From contig CAWAFH010000015.1 in the NCBI GenBank assembly GCA_963781265.1, positions 1 to 64,000 on the forward strand: DNA of 64,000 nt, written 5' to 3'. The notes below the pieces were generated by a model. That model saw nothing but the letters and a program-made list of their open reading frames with translations, ran no database searches and was not told the origin of the DNA. The translations under genes and the position numbers were made by a program. Source of the DNA: WHSW01 sp963781265. Lineage in GTDB: Bacteria > Actinomycetota > Thermoleophilia > Solirubrobacterales > 70-9. Each line of letters begins with the position of its first letter. Position 1 is the first letter of the stretch. Shown here in pieces: positions 21,142 to 29,390 of the stretch.

Positions 21142-22440
21142 ATGGAGAAGTTCGTGATCAAGGGGGGCCCGGCGCTCTCGGGCGAGATCACCGCGGCCGG
21201 CAACAAGAACGCCGCGCTGCCGATCCTCGCTGCGTGCCTGCTCACCGAGGAGGAGGTGGTGCTCACCAACGTGCCCCGGATCCGCGACACCGAGACCCAG
21301 GTCGCGGTGCTCGAGCAACTCGGCGTGAAGGCGGACTGGACCGACGAACGCCTCTCCCTCCGCGCCGACACGGTCACGGACACAGCACCCGACGAGGAGC
21401 TCTCGGCGAAGATCCGCGCCTCCTTCCTGCTCGCGGGACCGCTGCTCGCCCGCTTCGGCGAGGCGACCATGCCGCCCCCCGGCGGCGACTTCATCGGGCG
21501 TCGCCGCCTCGACCCGCACCTCGACGCCTTCAAGGACCTCGGCGCGCGCCTCGACGGCGACCGCGCAATCGAGATCAGCGCCCCCGAGGGCGGCTTGCGC
21601 CCCTGCTCGATCTTCATGGACGAGCCCTCGGTGATGGGGACCGAGAACGCGCTGATGGCCGCCGCCCTGACCCCGGGGCCGACGACGATCGCGAACGCCG
21701 CGTCCGAGCCGCACGTCCAAGACCTCGCCCGCCTGCTCGTCAAGATGGGCGCCCAGATCGACGGGATCGGCTCGAACGTGATGACCGTCCACGGCCGCGA
21801 CAAGCTCGGCGGCGCCGAGCACCGGGTCTGCGCCGATCACATCGAGGTCGCCAGCTTCATGGCGCTCGCCGCCGTGACCGGGGGCGAGCTTCGCATCCGC
21901 GAGGCCGAGCCCCACGACCTGATCACGATCCGGCGCCAGTTCCGGCGCCTCGGGCTGACGTCGATGGTCGAGGGCAACGACGTGCTCGTCCCGCCGGACC
22001 AGAAGCTCGAGGTCCGCGACGACCTCGGCGACGCGATCCCGAAGATCGACGACGGCCCCTGGCCCGCCTTCCCGGCCGACCTGACGTCGATCGCGCTGGC
22101 GCTCGCGACCCAGGCGCGGGGCACGATCCTGATCTTCGAGAAGATGTTCGAGAACCGCTTGTTCTTCGTCGACAAGCTCGTTGCCATGGGCGCTCGGATC
22201 ACGCTCTGCGATCCCCACAGGGCGATCGTCAGCGGTCCGAGCCGGCTTCACGGTGAGCGAGTCGAGAGCCCCGACATCCGCGCCGGCATGGCGATGCTCA
22301 TCGCGGCGCTGTGCGCGGACGGCATCTCGGAGATCGGCAACGTGGTCCAGATCGACCGCGGCTACGAGCGCATCGACGAGCGCCTGCGCCACCTCGGAGC
22401 GCGGATCGAGCGAGTGGCCGTTGAACCGGTGCCCGCCTGA
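21142..22440 (+). CDS. murA: UDP-N-acetylglucosamine 1-carboxyvinyltransferase (MurA), Asp-type active site
   Basis: 432 residues. MurA transfers enolpyruvate from PEP to UDP-GlcNAc, the first committed step of peptidoglycan synthesis, in the cytoplasm. The family signature is present: GPALSGEITAAGNKNAALPI with Lys 22, then SFLLAGPLLARFGEA, then PPGGDFIGRRRLDPHL, and a C-terminal RIERV end. The residue normally Cys (Cys115 in E. coli, the fosfomycin target) is Asp 116 here, as in Mycobacterium tuberculosis and Chlamydia, where it confers fosfomycin resistance while activity is kept. I chose ATG 21142; a TTG at 21124 lies in the promoter. It is the first gene before the his operon. Confidence 0.93.
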   Translation: MEKFVIKGGPALSGEITAAGNKNAALPILAACLLTEEEVVLTNVPRIRDTETQVAVLEQLGVKADWTDERLSLRADTVTDTAPDEELSAKIRASFLLAGPLLARFGEATMPPPGGDFIGRRRLDPHLDAFKDLGARLDGDRAIEISAPEGGLRPCSIFMDEPSVMGTENALMAAALTPGPTTIANAASEPHVQDLARLLVKMGAQIDGIGSNVMTVHGRDKLGGAEHRVCADHIEVASFMALAAVTGGELRIREAEPHDLITIRRQFRRLGLTSMVEGNDVLVPPDQKLEVRDDLGDAIPKIDDGPWPAFPADLTSIALALATQARGTILIFEKMFENRLFFVDKLVAMGARITLCDPHRAIVSGPSRLHGERVESPDIRAGMAMLIAALCADGISEIGNVVQIDRGYERIDERLRHLGARIERVAVEPVPA

Positions 22441-22460
22441 CGGCGGTCACCTCACCTACC

Positions 22461-22495
22461 CGGGAAATGCTCCGCTTCGCGTCCGCTTCCGCGGG
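22461..22495. repeat. Interspersed repeat, copy C (murA-hisZ spacer)
   Basis: On the minus strand it reads GCGGACGCGAAGCGGAGCAT in its core, identical to copy B in uppS and one mismatch from copy A in dnaE2. It is followed by a hairpin CTTCCGC (22486-22492) / GCGGAAG (22500-22506) just before hisZ, which could act as a weak terminator or attenuator. Confidence 0.6.
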
Positions 22496-22518
22496 GTCTG
22501 CGGAAGGATGATGTTCAC

Positions 22519-23523
22519 GTGATTCATTCGATACCCCCCGGGACCCGGGACATCCTGCCGGACGAGATGCGCGAGCTGCGGCGGCTCAGCTTGGCGCTGA
22601 TCGACGTGTTCGAGCGCTTCGGCTACGGCGAGGTCTCGACCCCGACGATCGAGTACGAGGAGGTGCTCGCGCGCGGCGAGTCCGAGCGCGGCGCGCCGGT
22701 CGCCTACCGCTTCTTCGACGAGTCCGGGGAGCTGCTCGCGATGCGCTCGGACATGACGGTCCCGATCGCCCGCCTGGTGGCGAACCGCTACGCGACCGCC
22801 GAGCCGCCGTTTCGCCTCTGCTACCTCGCGACCGCCTACCGCGCGATCCGCCCGCAGCGCGGCCAGATGCGCGAGTTCACCCAGGCCGGGGTCGAGCTCG
22901 TCGGGGCCCCGGCGCCGGAGGGGACCGCGGAGGTCGTCGAGGTGCTCGCCACGGCGCTCGACGCCGCCGGGCTGCGCCGCGCCGTGATCGGGCTCGGCGA
23001 CGCGGATCTGTACCGCCAGCTGCTGCGCGAGCTCGAGGTGGGCGACGAGGCTTCGGCCCGCCTGCTCGAGTATCTGGCCACCCACGATCACGTCGGCCTC
23101 GAGGCGGAGGTCGGGGCGCTCGATCTCGCCGCCGACGAACGCGAGTTGCTGATCCGGATCCCGATGCTGCGCGGCGGCCCCGAGGTGCTCGAGCAGGCGC
23201 GCGCGATGTGCGGCGAGATCACGGCGCGCGCCACCGCTCGGCTCGAGGCGACCTTCGAAGCGGTCCGGGCGCGCGGCGTCGGCGACCGGGTGAGCCTGGA
23301 CCTCGGCCTGCTGCGCGACCTCGGCTACTACACGGGCGCGATCCTGGAGGTCTACGACCCGGCGCTCGGCCACATCCTCGGTGGCGGCGGCCGTTATGAC
23401 GACCTGATGAGCCGCTTCGGCCGCCCGCTGACCGCGGCCGGCTTCTCGCTGTACCTGGAGCGCCTGCACGTCGCGCAGGCGGAGGAGGAGCGGCTCGCGG
23501 ACGCCGCGGAGGGCGGCCCATGA
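22519..23523 (+). CDS. hisZ: ATP phosphoribosyltransferase regulatory subunit HisZ
   Basis: 334 residues of class II aminoacyl-tRNA-synthetase fold: PPGTRDILPDEM start, RSDMTVPIARLV (motif 2-like), FRLCYLATAYRA, REFTQAGVELVG and LGGGGRYDDL (motif 3 region). It is short and ends without the HisRS anticodon-binding domain. Next to a short-form hisG this marks HisZ rather than histidyl-tRNA synthetase. HisZ binds HisG to make the active, histidine-inhibited enzyme. The GTG start at 22519 fits the IHSIPPGTRD beginning. Its stop overlaps hisG (ATGA). Confidence 0.88.
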   Translation: MIHSIPPGTRDILPDEMRELRRLSLALIDVFERFGYGEVSTPTIEYEEVLARGESERGAPVAYRFFDESGELLAMRSDMTVPIARLVANRYATAEPPFRLCYLATAYRAIRPQRGQMREFTQAGVELVGAPAPEGTAEVVEVLATALDAAGLRRAVIGLGDADLYRQLLRELEVGDEASARLLEYLATHDHVGLEAEVGALDLAADERELLIRIPMLRGGPEVLEQARAMCGEITARATARLEATFEAVRARGVGDRVSLDLGLLRDLGYYTGAILEVYDPALGHILGGGGRYDDLMSRFGRPLTAAGFSLYLERLHVAQAEEERLADAAEGGP

Positions 23524-24194
23524 GCGGCGTCGCGAGGCCGGTTCGCACCGATGCCGACCGCAGCCTCAGCCTGGCGCTGCCGCGCGGTGCCCTGTTCGGT
23601 GGCAGCCTCGACCTGCTCGACCGGATCGGGATCGACACCGCGGAGCTCCGCGGGGACTCGCGCTCGCTCGTCTTCGAGACCGCGGGCCTGCGGTTGGTGA
23701 CGATGCGCCCCTCGGACGTCCCCACCTACGTCGAGGCCGGTGCCGCCGACCTCGGGATCACGGGCAAAGACGTGCTCTTCGAGCAGGCCGATCGCGCCGT
23801 CTATGAGCTGGTCGATCTCGGGTACGGGCGCTGCCGGATGGTGCTCGCGGCGCGGCGCGGCGACGACAGCCTCGAGCGCGCCGAGCGCCGTCTCGGGGCG
23901 ATGCGGATCGCGACCAAGTACCCGCGGATCGCCGAGTCGCACTTCGAGGCGACCGGTCGCCAGGCCGAGGTGATCGAGGTCAAGGGCTCGGTCGAGCTGG
24001 CGCCGCTCGCCGGCCTCGCGGACGGGATCGTCGACCTCGTCGACACCGGTCGCACCCTGGCCGAGAACGAGCTCGAGGTGCGCGAGGAGATCACCGTCTG
24101 CACGGCGCGCCTGATCGCCAACCGGGTCGCCCACAAGCTGCGCGCCGCCGAGATCGACGATCTCGCCGAGCGCCTGCGGGAGGCCGCGCGATGA
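23520..24194 (+). CDS. hisG: ATP phosphoribosyltransferase, short form (HisG)
   Basis: 224 residues. It catalyses the first step of histidine synthesis, ATP plus PRPP. LALPRGALFGGSLDLL, AADLGITGKDVLFE and the PRPP-binding strand VDLVDTGRTLAENEL are visible. The length is that of HisG(S), which lacks the regulatory C-terminal domain and needs HisZ, encoded immediately upstream. It overlaps both neighbours by ATGA. The N-terminal 15 residues before SLSLALPRG are poorly conserved. Confidence 0.95.
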   Translation: MSGVARPVRTDADRSLSLALPRGALFGGSLDLLDRIGIDTAELRGDSRSLVFETAGLRLVTMRPSDVPTYVEAGAADLGITGKDVLFEQADRAVYELVDLGYGRCRMVLAARRGDDSLERAERRLGAMRIATKYPRIAESHFEATGRQAEVIEVKGSVELAPLAGLADGIVDLVDTGRTLAENELEVREEITVCTARLIANRVAHKLRAAEIDDLAERLREAAR

Positions 24195-25471
24195 AGCTCG
24201 AGTCGATCGAGTGGGATGGCGCCGACGCGGCGGCGCTGGCCCGCCGGCTGCGGGGGCTCGCGCCCTCGCTGACCGACGTCACAAGCGACGTGAGCGAGGT
24301 GATCGACGCGGTCGCCGAGCGCGGCGACGAGGCGATCCGCGAGCTCGCCGAGCGCTTCGGCGACGCGCCGTCGGAGTCGCTGCGCGTCGACCCGGAGCTC
24401 GTCGCGGCGTCGCCCGCGCTGGTGGCACCCGAGGTCCGCGAGGCGCTCACCGCGGCGGCGCACAACGTCGCGGCCCTGGCGCGGGTCGAGGCGCAGGCCG
24501 AGCTGCGGCCGGTCTCAGCCGACCTCGAGGCCGGCCAGCGGATCGAGGTCGGCGCCAGCCCGGTCGCCTCCGCCGGGGTCTACGCGCCCGGCGGCCGCGG
24601 CGCCTACCCGTCGTCCGTGCTCATGGGGACGATCCCGGCGCGCGCTGCCGGGGTGCCCCGGATCGCGGTCGCCTCACCGGCCGGCGCCGGAGGCCGTCCG
24701 GCCGACGCCGTGCTCGCCGCCTGCGCGATTGCCGGGATCGACGAGGTGTACGCGATGGGTGGTGCCCAGGCGATCGCGGCGCTCGCTCTCGGAACGGAGA
24801 CGGTCGCCGCGGTCGACGTGGTCGTCGGCCCGGGCAACCGCTACGTGACCGAGGCCAAGCGGCTGCTCGCCGGCCGGATCGGGATCGACGGGATCGCCGG
24901 GCCGAGCGAGCTCGCCGCGGTAGCCGACGGCACCGCCGACCCAGAGCTCCTCGCGCTCGACCTGTGCGCGCAGGCGGAGCACGGCGACGACGGCCTGCTC
25001 GTGGTGATCTCTCCCGACGCGGCGCTGCTCGACCTGGTCGGAGAGCGCGCGACCGCGCTCGCCGCCGAGCGGCCCAGCGTCGGGTCGCCGCCGCTGGCGC
25101 TCGTGACCGCGCCGGGGCTCGAGCTCGCGCTCAGCCTCGCCGACGCGCTCGCCCCAGAGCACCTGGAGCTCGCCTTTCAGGGCGCCGACGAGGCGAGTGC
25201 GCGAGGTCGCGTCGCCGGCTGCGTTTTCGTCGGGTCCGGCGGCGCGACCGCGTTCGGCGACTACGCCGCCGGCTCCAACCACGTCCTGCCCACCGGCGGC
25301 GCGGCCCGGTTCGGCGGTCCACTCGGTCCGGGCGCTTTCATGCGGCGCACCGCTGTCGTTCACGTCGGCTCCGCGGCGGCAGCACAATTGGCGCCCCACG
25401 TGGCAGCGATCGCGAACGCCGAGGGCTTCCCGGTGCACGGCGAGTCGGCGCTCGCGCGGGTGAAGCGATGA
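24191..25471 (+). CDS. hisD: Histidinol dehydrogenase
   Basis: 426 residues. HisD oxidises L-histidinol to histidine in two NAD-dependent steps with a zinc ion. The family features are GVYAPGGRGAYPSSVLM, GGAQAIAALALGTE, VVGPGNRYVTEAKR, the zinc-site region DLCAQAEHGDDG and YAAGSNHVLPTGG near the C-terminus. ATG 24191 overlaps hisG by 4 bp. Length and motif order are standard. Confidence 0.96.
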   Translation: MKLESIEWDGADAAALARRLRGLAPSLTDVTSDVSEVIDAVAERGDEAIRELAERFGDAPSESLRVDPELVAASPALVAPEVREALTAAAHNVAALARVEAQAELRPVSADLEAGQRIEVGASPVASAGVYAPGGRGAYPSSVLMGTIPARAAGVPRIAVASPAGAGGRPADAVLAACAIAGIDEVYAMGGAQAIAALALGTETVAAVDVVVGPGNRYVTEAKRLLAGRIGIDGIAGPSELAAVADGTADPELLALDLCAQAEHGDDGLLVVISPDAALLDLVGERATALAAERPSVGSPPLALVTAPGLELALSLADALAPEHLELAFQGADEASARGRVAGCVFVGSGGATAFGDYAAGSNHVLPTGGAARFGGPLGPGAFMRRTAVVHVGSAAAAQLAPHVAAIANAEGFPVHGESALARVKR

Positions 25472-26100
25472 GCGACAACGAACAGGCGCCTCAACAGCAG
25501 CGCGGCTCGGCAGAGCCTCGCATGGCGAAGATCGAGCGCAACACGCGCGAGACCCGGATCACGCTCGAGCTGACGCTCGACGGGGGCGCGGTGCGGCCGT
25601 CCACCGGGGTCGGCTTCTTCGACCACATGCTCGAGCTGCTCGGACGCCATGCCGGCGTCGGCCTGGTGGTCGACGCGTCGGGCGACCTCGAGACCGGCGC
25701 TCACCACACCGTGGAGGACGTCGGGATCGCGCTCGGCCTGGCGCTCGACGAGGCGCTCGGCGACCGGGCTGGGATTCGCCGTTACGGCCACGCCGTCGTG
25801 CCGATGGATGAGTCGCTCGGCGAATGCGCGATCGACATCTCCGGCCGCCCGTTGTGTCGCTTCGAGTCGGACCTGCCCGCGGTCTCGATCGCCGGCTTCG
25901 ACTCCGAGCTCGCGGAGGAGTTCTTTCGGGCCGTCGCCTCGAACGCGAGGCTGACCGCGCACGTCTCGACCCGCTACGGAACCAACGCCCATCACCTGAT
26001 CGAGGCGATGTTCAAGGCGTTCGCGCGCGCCCTGCGGGTCGCGGTGTCGGTCGATCCGGATGAGCGCGGCGTGCCCTCCACGAAGGGGACGTTGACTTGA
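25468..26100 (+). CDS. hisB: Imidazoleglycerol-phosphate dehydratase
   Basis: 210 residues of the monofunctional HisB dehydratase: GVGFFDHMLELLGRH, ETGAHHTVEDVGIALG (manganese-binding His-His-x-x-Glu), and a second set STRYGTNAHHLIEAMFKA. No phosphatase domain is fused. An N-terminal tail of 18 residues rich in Gln and Glu precedes MAKIERNTRETRI, so an internal ATG at 25522 could be the true start. I keep 25468 because it overlaps hisD by ATGA like the other his genes. Confidence 0.94.
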   Translation: MSDNEQAPQQQRGSAEPRMAKIERNTRETRITLELTLDGGAVRPSTGVGFFDHMLELLGRHAGVGLVVDASGDLETGAHHTVEDVGIALGLALDEALGDRAGIRRYGHAVVPMDESLGECAIDISGRPLCRFESDLPAVSIAGFDSELAEEFFRAVASNARLTAHVSTRYGTNAHHLIEAMFKAFARALRVAVSVDPDERGVPSTKGTLT

Positions 26101-26723
26101 CGCGCGTGTGCGTGCTCGATTACGGGATGGGGAACCTGCGCTCGGTCGAGAAGGCCTTCGAGCGCGTCGGCGCCGAGGCGGTGATCACCAACGATCACGA
26201 GCTCGCCCGGTCGTGCGACGGCCTCGTGTTGCCCGGCGTCGGCGCGTTCGCGCGCGCGATGGAGCGGATCGGCGAGCTCGAGCTCGACCGCCTGATCGGC
26301 GACTGGGTCGCCGACGGCCGCCCGCTGCTGGGAATCTGCCTCGGCTTTCAGCTCCTGTTCGATTCGTCGACCGAGCTCGGCGGGGCCCCCGGCCTCGGCC
26401 TGATCGAGGGGACGGTCAGCGGGCTCGAGGCCGACGGCCTCAAGGTGCCTCACATCGGCTGGGAGCCGGTCAGCTGGGAGGCGGAGTCGGAGCTCACCGA
26501 CGGGATCGCCGATCAGACCCCGTTCTACTTCGTCCACAGCTTCGCGCCGCGCCCGCGCCGCGAGGAGGACCTGCTCGGCACCGCGGTCCACGGCCGCCGC
26601 TTCGCCTGCGCGATCGCCCGCGAGCAGACCTACGGAGTCCAGTTTCACCCCGAGAAGTCGTCGGCCGCGGGCCTGCACCTGCTCGGGAACTTCGCCGCGA
26701 TCTGCAGCGCCGTGCCAGCGTGA
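26097..26723 (+). CDS. hisH: Imidazole glycerol phosphate synthase, glutaminase subunit
   Basis: 208 residues of class I glutamine amidotransferase. CVLDYGMGNLRSVEKA begins the fold; the nucleophile Cys is in LLGICLGFQLLF; and the catalytic His-Glu pair is in YGVQFHPEKS. HisH supplies ammonia to HisF. TTG 26097 overlaps the hisB stop as TTGA. Notably hisF is not adjacent: hisA, a convergent acetyltransferase and a small gene lie between. Confidence 0.94.
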   Translation: MTRVCVLDYGMGNLRSVEKAFERVGAEAVITNDHELARSCDGLVLPGVGAFARAMERIGELELDRLIGDWVADGRPLLGICLGFQLLFDSSTELGGAPGLGLIEGTVSGLEADGLKVPHIGWEPVSWEAESELTDGIADQTPFYFVHSFAPRPRREEDLLGTAVHGRRFACAIAREQTYGVQFHPEKSSAAGLHLLGNFAAICSAVPA

Positions 26724-27460
26724 TCCTCTACCCGGCGATCGACATCCGCGACGGCCGCGCGGTGCGCCTGGTGCAGGGCGACTTCGACCGCGAGACGGCC
26801 TTCGACGCCGACCCGGCCGACGCCGCGAGGCGCTGGCTCGACCAGGGCGCGCGGGCGCTGCACGTCGTCGATCTCGACGGCGCCCGCGCCGGCGCCCCCG
26901 TCAACATCGAGCACGTCGAGCGGATCTGCGAGCTCTCCGGCGAGGTCCCGGTCCAGGTCGGCGGCGGCCTGCGCGAGGCCGGCGATGTCGCCTCGGTGCT
27001 CGCCGCCGGAGCGACGCGCGCGATCCTCGGGACCGCCGCGCTCTCGGACCCCGCGCTGGTCGAAGCGCTCGCCGGCGAGCACGGCGACGCGATCGTCGTC
27101 TCGGCCGATGCGCGCGGCGGCACCGTCGCCGTACAGGGCTGGGAGCGCGAAACCGGCGCCAGCGTCACCGGCGTGATCGCCGACCTCGCGCGTCGCGGGG
27201 TGCGCACCTTCGTCTTCACGCCCGTCGAGGTGGACGGGACGCTCCAGGGACCCGGGCTCGAGGCCCTGGGCGAGGCCGCCGCGGCCGCGGCGGCGGCCGG
27301 TGCGGAGCTGATCTACTCGGGCGGGATCGGCGAGCTCGACCACCTGCGGTCGCTCGCGGCAGCCGCGCTCCCGTCGGTGACGGGCGCGATCGTCGGGCGG
27401 GCCCTCTACGAGGGGCGGTTCACGGTTGCCGAGGGCCAGGCGGCGCTCGGCCCGGGCTGA
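26720..27460 (+). CDS. hisA: Phosphoribosylformimino-5-aminoimidazole carboxamide ribotide isomerase
   Basis: 246 residues of (beta/alpha)8 barrel. LYPAIDIRDGRAVRLVQGD carries the catalytic Asp; VQVGGGLRE and the phosphate-binding SGGIGELDHL and AIVGRALYEGRF loops follow. In some actinobacteria the HisA homologue also does the TrpF reaction (PriA), and this cannot be excluded from sequence alone. GTG 26720 overlaps hisH (GTGA). The 3' end overlaps the convergent acetyltransferase by 41 bp. Confidence 0.92.
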   Translation: MILYPAIDIRDGRAVRLVQGDFDRETAFDADPADAARRWLDQGARALHVVDLDGARAGAPVNIEHVERICELSGEVPVQVGGGLREAGDVASVLAAGATRAILGTAALSDPALVEALAGEHGDAIVVSADARGGTVAVQGWERETGASVTGVIADLARRGVRTFVFTPVEVDGTLQGPGLEALGEAAAAAAAAGAELIYSGGIGELDHLRSLAAAALPSVTGAIVGRALYEGRFTVAEGQAALGPG

Positions 27461-27989
27461 GCTCGATCGAGTACTCGACCAGGCGCAGGCCGAGGTCGGG
27501 ATCGGGGCCGTCGCGCTCGTAGGTCCAGCCGCGACGCTCGTAGAAGGCGCGCGAGCGACGGTTCGCCGCCGGTGTGAACAGGCGGGCGCGCTCATAACCG
27601 CGCGCGGCCATCTCGCCGGTTGCCGCGTCGTGCAGCCTGGCTGCGACCCGGCGCCCCCAGTGGCTGGGTCGCACGAACAGCTGCCAGAGGTGCGCCTTGC
27701 CGGGGACCGGTGGCCGCTCGCGCCACCTTCCGCCGGGCTGGTCGAACGGCTCGCCCCGCGCCGGGGTGAACGAGACGTGGCCGATCATGGCGCCGTCGGA
27801 GTCGTCGGCGAGCAGCGCCCAGGTGTCGGGGCGGGCGAGGATCTCGGCGGTCACCTCGGGTCGCGGCTCCGGCGGCACCCAGCCGGCCGGGGCGAACTCG
27901 GCGAAGGTCTGGAACCCGGCCATCAGGTTGGCGACGATCGCGTCGAGGTCGTCGGCCGTGGCGCGGCGAGTGCTGATCGGTTCCTGCAT
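27420..27989 (-). CDS. GNAT family N-acetyltransferase
   Basis: 189 residues. The acetyl-CoA-binding motif A is LWQLFVRPSHWGRRVAARLHDAA, followed by RARLFTPAANRRSRAFYERRGW, the typical GNAT C-terminal part. The N-terminus IRRA-like stretch (STRRATADDLDAIV) is also standard. The acceptor is unknown. It is convergent with hisA, overlapping its end. ATG 27989 has TAAGAAT 6 nt upstream. Confidence 0.85.
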   Translation of the reverse strand: MQEPISTRRATADDLDAIVANLMAGFQTFAEFAPAGWVPPEPRPEVTAEILARPDTWALLADDSDGAMIGHVSFTPARGEPFDQPGGRWRERPPVPGKAHLWQLFVRPSHWGRRVAARLHDAATGEMAARGYERARLFTPAANRRSRAFYERRGWTYERDGPDPDLGLRLVEYSIELSPGRAPPGPRQP

Positions 27990-28033
27990 CGATCGATTCT
28001 TACCCGGTCGAGGCCTCGCGCTAGCCTCAGCCC
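27990..28033. promoter_or_regulatory. Divergent leaderless promoters (GNAT / 82-residue gene)
   Basis: Leftward: TAAGAAT (28002-27996) then 6 nt to ATG 27989. Rightward: TAGCCT (28022-28027) then 6 nt to ATG 28034. The whole intergenic region is only 44 bp. Confidence 0.6.
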
Positions 28034-28282
28034 ATGTTCTGGTTTCGGGTGTTGGCGATCGCTCAGGTCGCGCTGCTGGCGCGCCATCACCTCGCCCTGC
28101 TCGAGCCCGACGAGCGGCTCCGGCTCGCGAAGCTGGTGTCCCAATCGCGGGGCCGGCCGCGCAAGCACCTCTCCGCCAATGAGCGCGAGGAGATGCTGCG
28201 CCTGGCGCAGAAGCTGGAGCCGGGAGCGTTCGCGCACGGCGCCTGGGGCGCGGTGCGCGGTCGCATGAAGAAGAAGGTCTGA
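28034..28282 (+). CDS. Small basic protein before hisF
   Basis: 82 residues. A short hydrophobic N-terminus (MFWFRVLAIAQVALLARHHL) is followed by a charged helical part (LEPDERLRLAKLVSQSRGRP, SANEREEMLRLAQKLEP) and a basic tail KKKV. I do not recognise a named family. It may be a membrane-associated or nucleic-acid-binding small protein, but this is a guess. It is preceded by a leaderless-type -10 and ends 4 nt before the hisF start, so the two are surely cotranscribed. Confidence 0.65.
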   Translation: MFWFRVLAIAQVALLARHHLALLEPDERLRLAKLVSQSRGRPRKHLSANEREEMLRLAQKLEPGAFAHGAWGAVRGRMKKKV

Positions 28283-28286
28283 GCGC

Positions 28287-29084
28287 GTGGCGCTGAAGCG
28301 GGTGATCCCGTGCCTGGACGTCGACGCGGGGCGGGTGGTCAAGGGGACCAACTTCGTCGACATCCGCGACGCCGGCGACCCGGTCGAGCTGGCGGAGCGC
28401 TACGACGCCGAGGGCGCCGACGAGCTCGTCTTCCTCGACATCACGGCGTCGCACGAGAATCGTGACACGATCACGCAGCTGGCCCGCAGGACCGCCGACA
28501 ACGTCTTCATCCCCTTCACGATCGGCGGCGGGATCCGCTCGGTCGGCGACGCCCAGGCAGTGCTCGACGCCGGGGCCGACAAGGTCGCCGTCAACTCCTC
28601 GGCGCTGGCGCGCCCGGACCTGATCTCCGAGCTCGCCGTCGTCTTCGGCTCCCAGTGCGTGGTGGTCGCGATCGACGCCCGGGAGCACGCCCGTGCCGGC
28701 GACTCCGCTTCCCGCCCCGGCCGCGGCCGGACCTATGACGTCTTCGTGAACGGCGGGCGGGCGCAGGTCGAGGGCCGCGAGGCGGTCGCGTGGGCGCGCG
28801 AGGCCACGGAGCGCGGCGCGGGGGAGGTGCTGCTGACCAGCATGGACCGCGACGGGACCACCGAGGGTTACGACCTCGGGTTGACCCGCGCGGTCGCCGA
28901 CGCGGTCGCCGTCCCGGTGATCGCGTCCGGCGGGGTCGGCGAGCTGTCGCATCTGGTCGAGGGGATCACGGACGGCGGCGCCGAAGCGGTCCTCGCCGCC
29001 TCGATCTTCCACTACCGCAAGCACACCGTCGGCGAGGCGAAGGCCGCGATGCGCGACGCCGGGATCCCGGTCCGCGGCGGCTAG
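28287..29084 (+). CDS. hisF: Imidazole glycerol phosphate synthase, cyclase subunit
   Basis: 265 residues of barrel fold. CLDVDAGRVVKGTNF has catalytic Asp 11. DELVFLDITASHE, FTIGGGIRS, a second catalytic Asp in LTSMDRDGTTEGYDL and VIASGGVGEL follow. A loop of about 10 residues (EHARAGDSASRPGRG) is longer than in E. coli. It joins ammonia from HisH to the ribotide to make IGP and AICAR. GTG 28287 is chosen from the conserved ALKRVIPCLDVD start. Confidence 0.94.
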   Translation: MALKRVIPCLDVDAGRVVKGTNFVDIRDAGDPVELAERYDAEGADELVFLDITASHENRDTITQLARRTADNVFIPFTIGGGIRSVGDAQAVLDAGADKVAVNSSALARPDLISELAVVFGSQCVVVAIDAREHARAGDSASRPGRGRTYDVFVNGGRAQVEGREAVAWAREATERGAGEVLLTSMDRDGTTEGYDLGLTRAVADAVAVPVIASGGVGELSHLVEGITDGGAEAVLAASIFHYRKHTVGEAKAAMRDAGIPVRGG

Positions 29085-29087
29085 GGT
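29082..29087 (+). promoter_or_regulatory. Leaderless-type -10 of the cupin gene
   Basis: TAGGGT overlaps the hisF stop codon (TAG 29082-29084) and lies 9 nt before ATG 29097. Confidence 0.45.
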
Positions 29088-29096
29088 GCGACCTCG

Positions 29097-29384
29097 ATGA
29101 CCGAGGCGCGCGCAACCGCCGGTGCGGACGACGATCGGGTCCGGGTCACGACCTGGACGTTCGCGACCGCCGGCGACGCGACCGGCCACCACCGCCACGA
29201 GTTCGACTACGTCGTCGTCCCGGTCACCGGCGGAACCTTCACGGTCATCGACCTCGACGGGGCGGTGCGGGAGATGACGCAGGTCGCGGGCGAGCCGTAC
29301 CTGGGCACGGCCGGCACCGCGCACGACGTGATCAGCTCGACCGACGGCGAGGCGGTGTTCGTCGAGGTCGAGCTGAAGCGCTGA
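29097..29384 (+). CDS. Small cupin-domain protein
   Basis: 95 residues of a single cupin: TGHHRHEFDYVVVPVTGG matches the first cupin motif with metal-ligand His and Glu/Asp positions, and PYLGTAGTAHDVISS holds the second-motif His. Such mini-cupins bind a metal and small ligands; the function is unknown. It lies 12 bp after hisF and ends 6 bp from the convergent PQQ-repeat gene. Confidence 0.75.
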   Translation: MTEARATAGADDDRVRVTTWTFATAGDATGHHRHEFDYVVVPVTGGTFTVIDLDGAVREMTQVAGEPYLGTAGTAHDVISSTDGEAVFVEVELKR

Positions 29385-29390
29385 GGCGCC

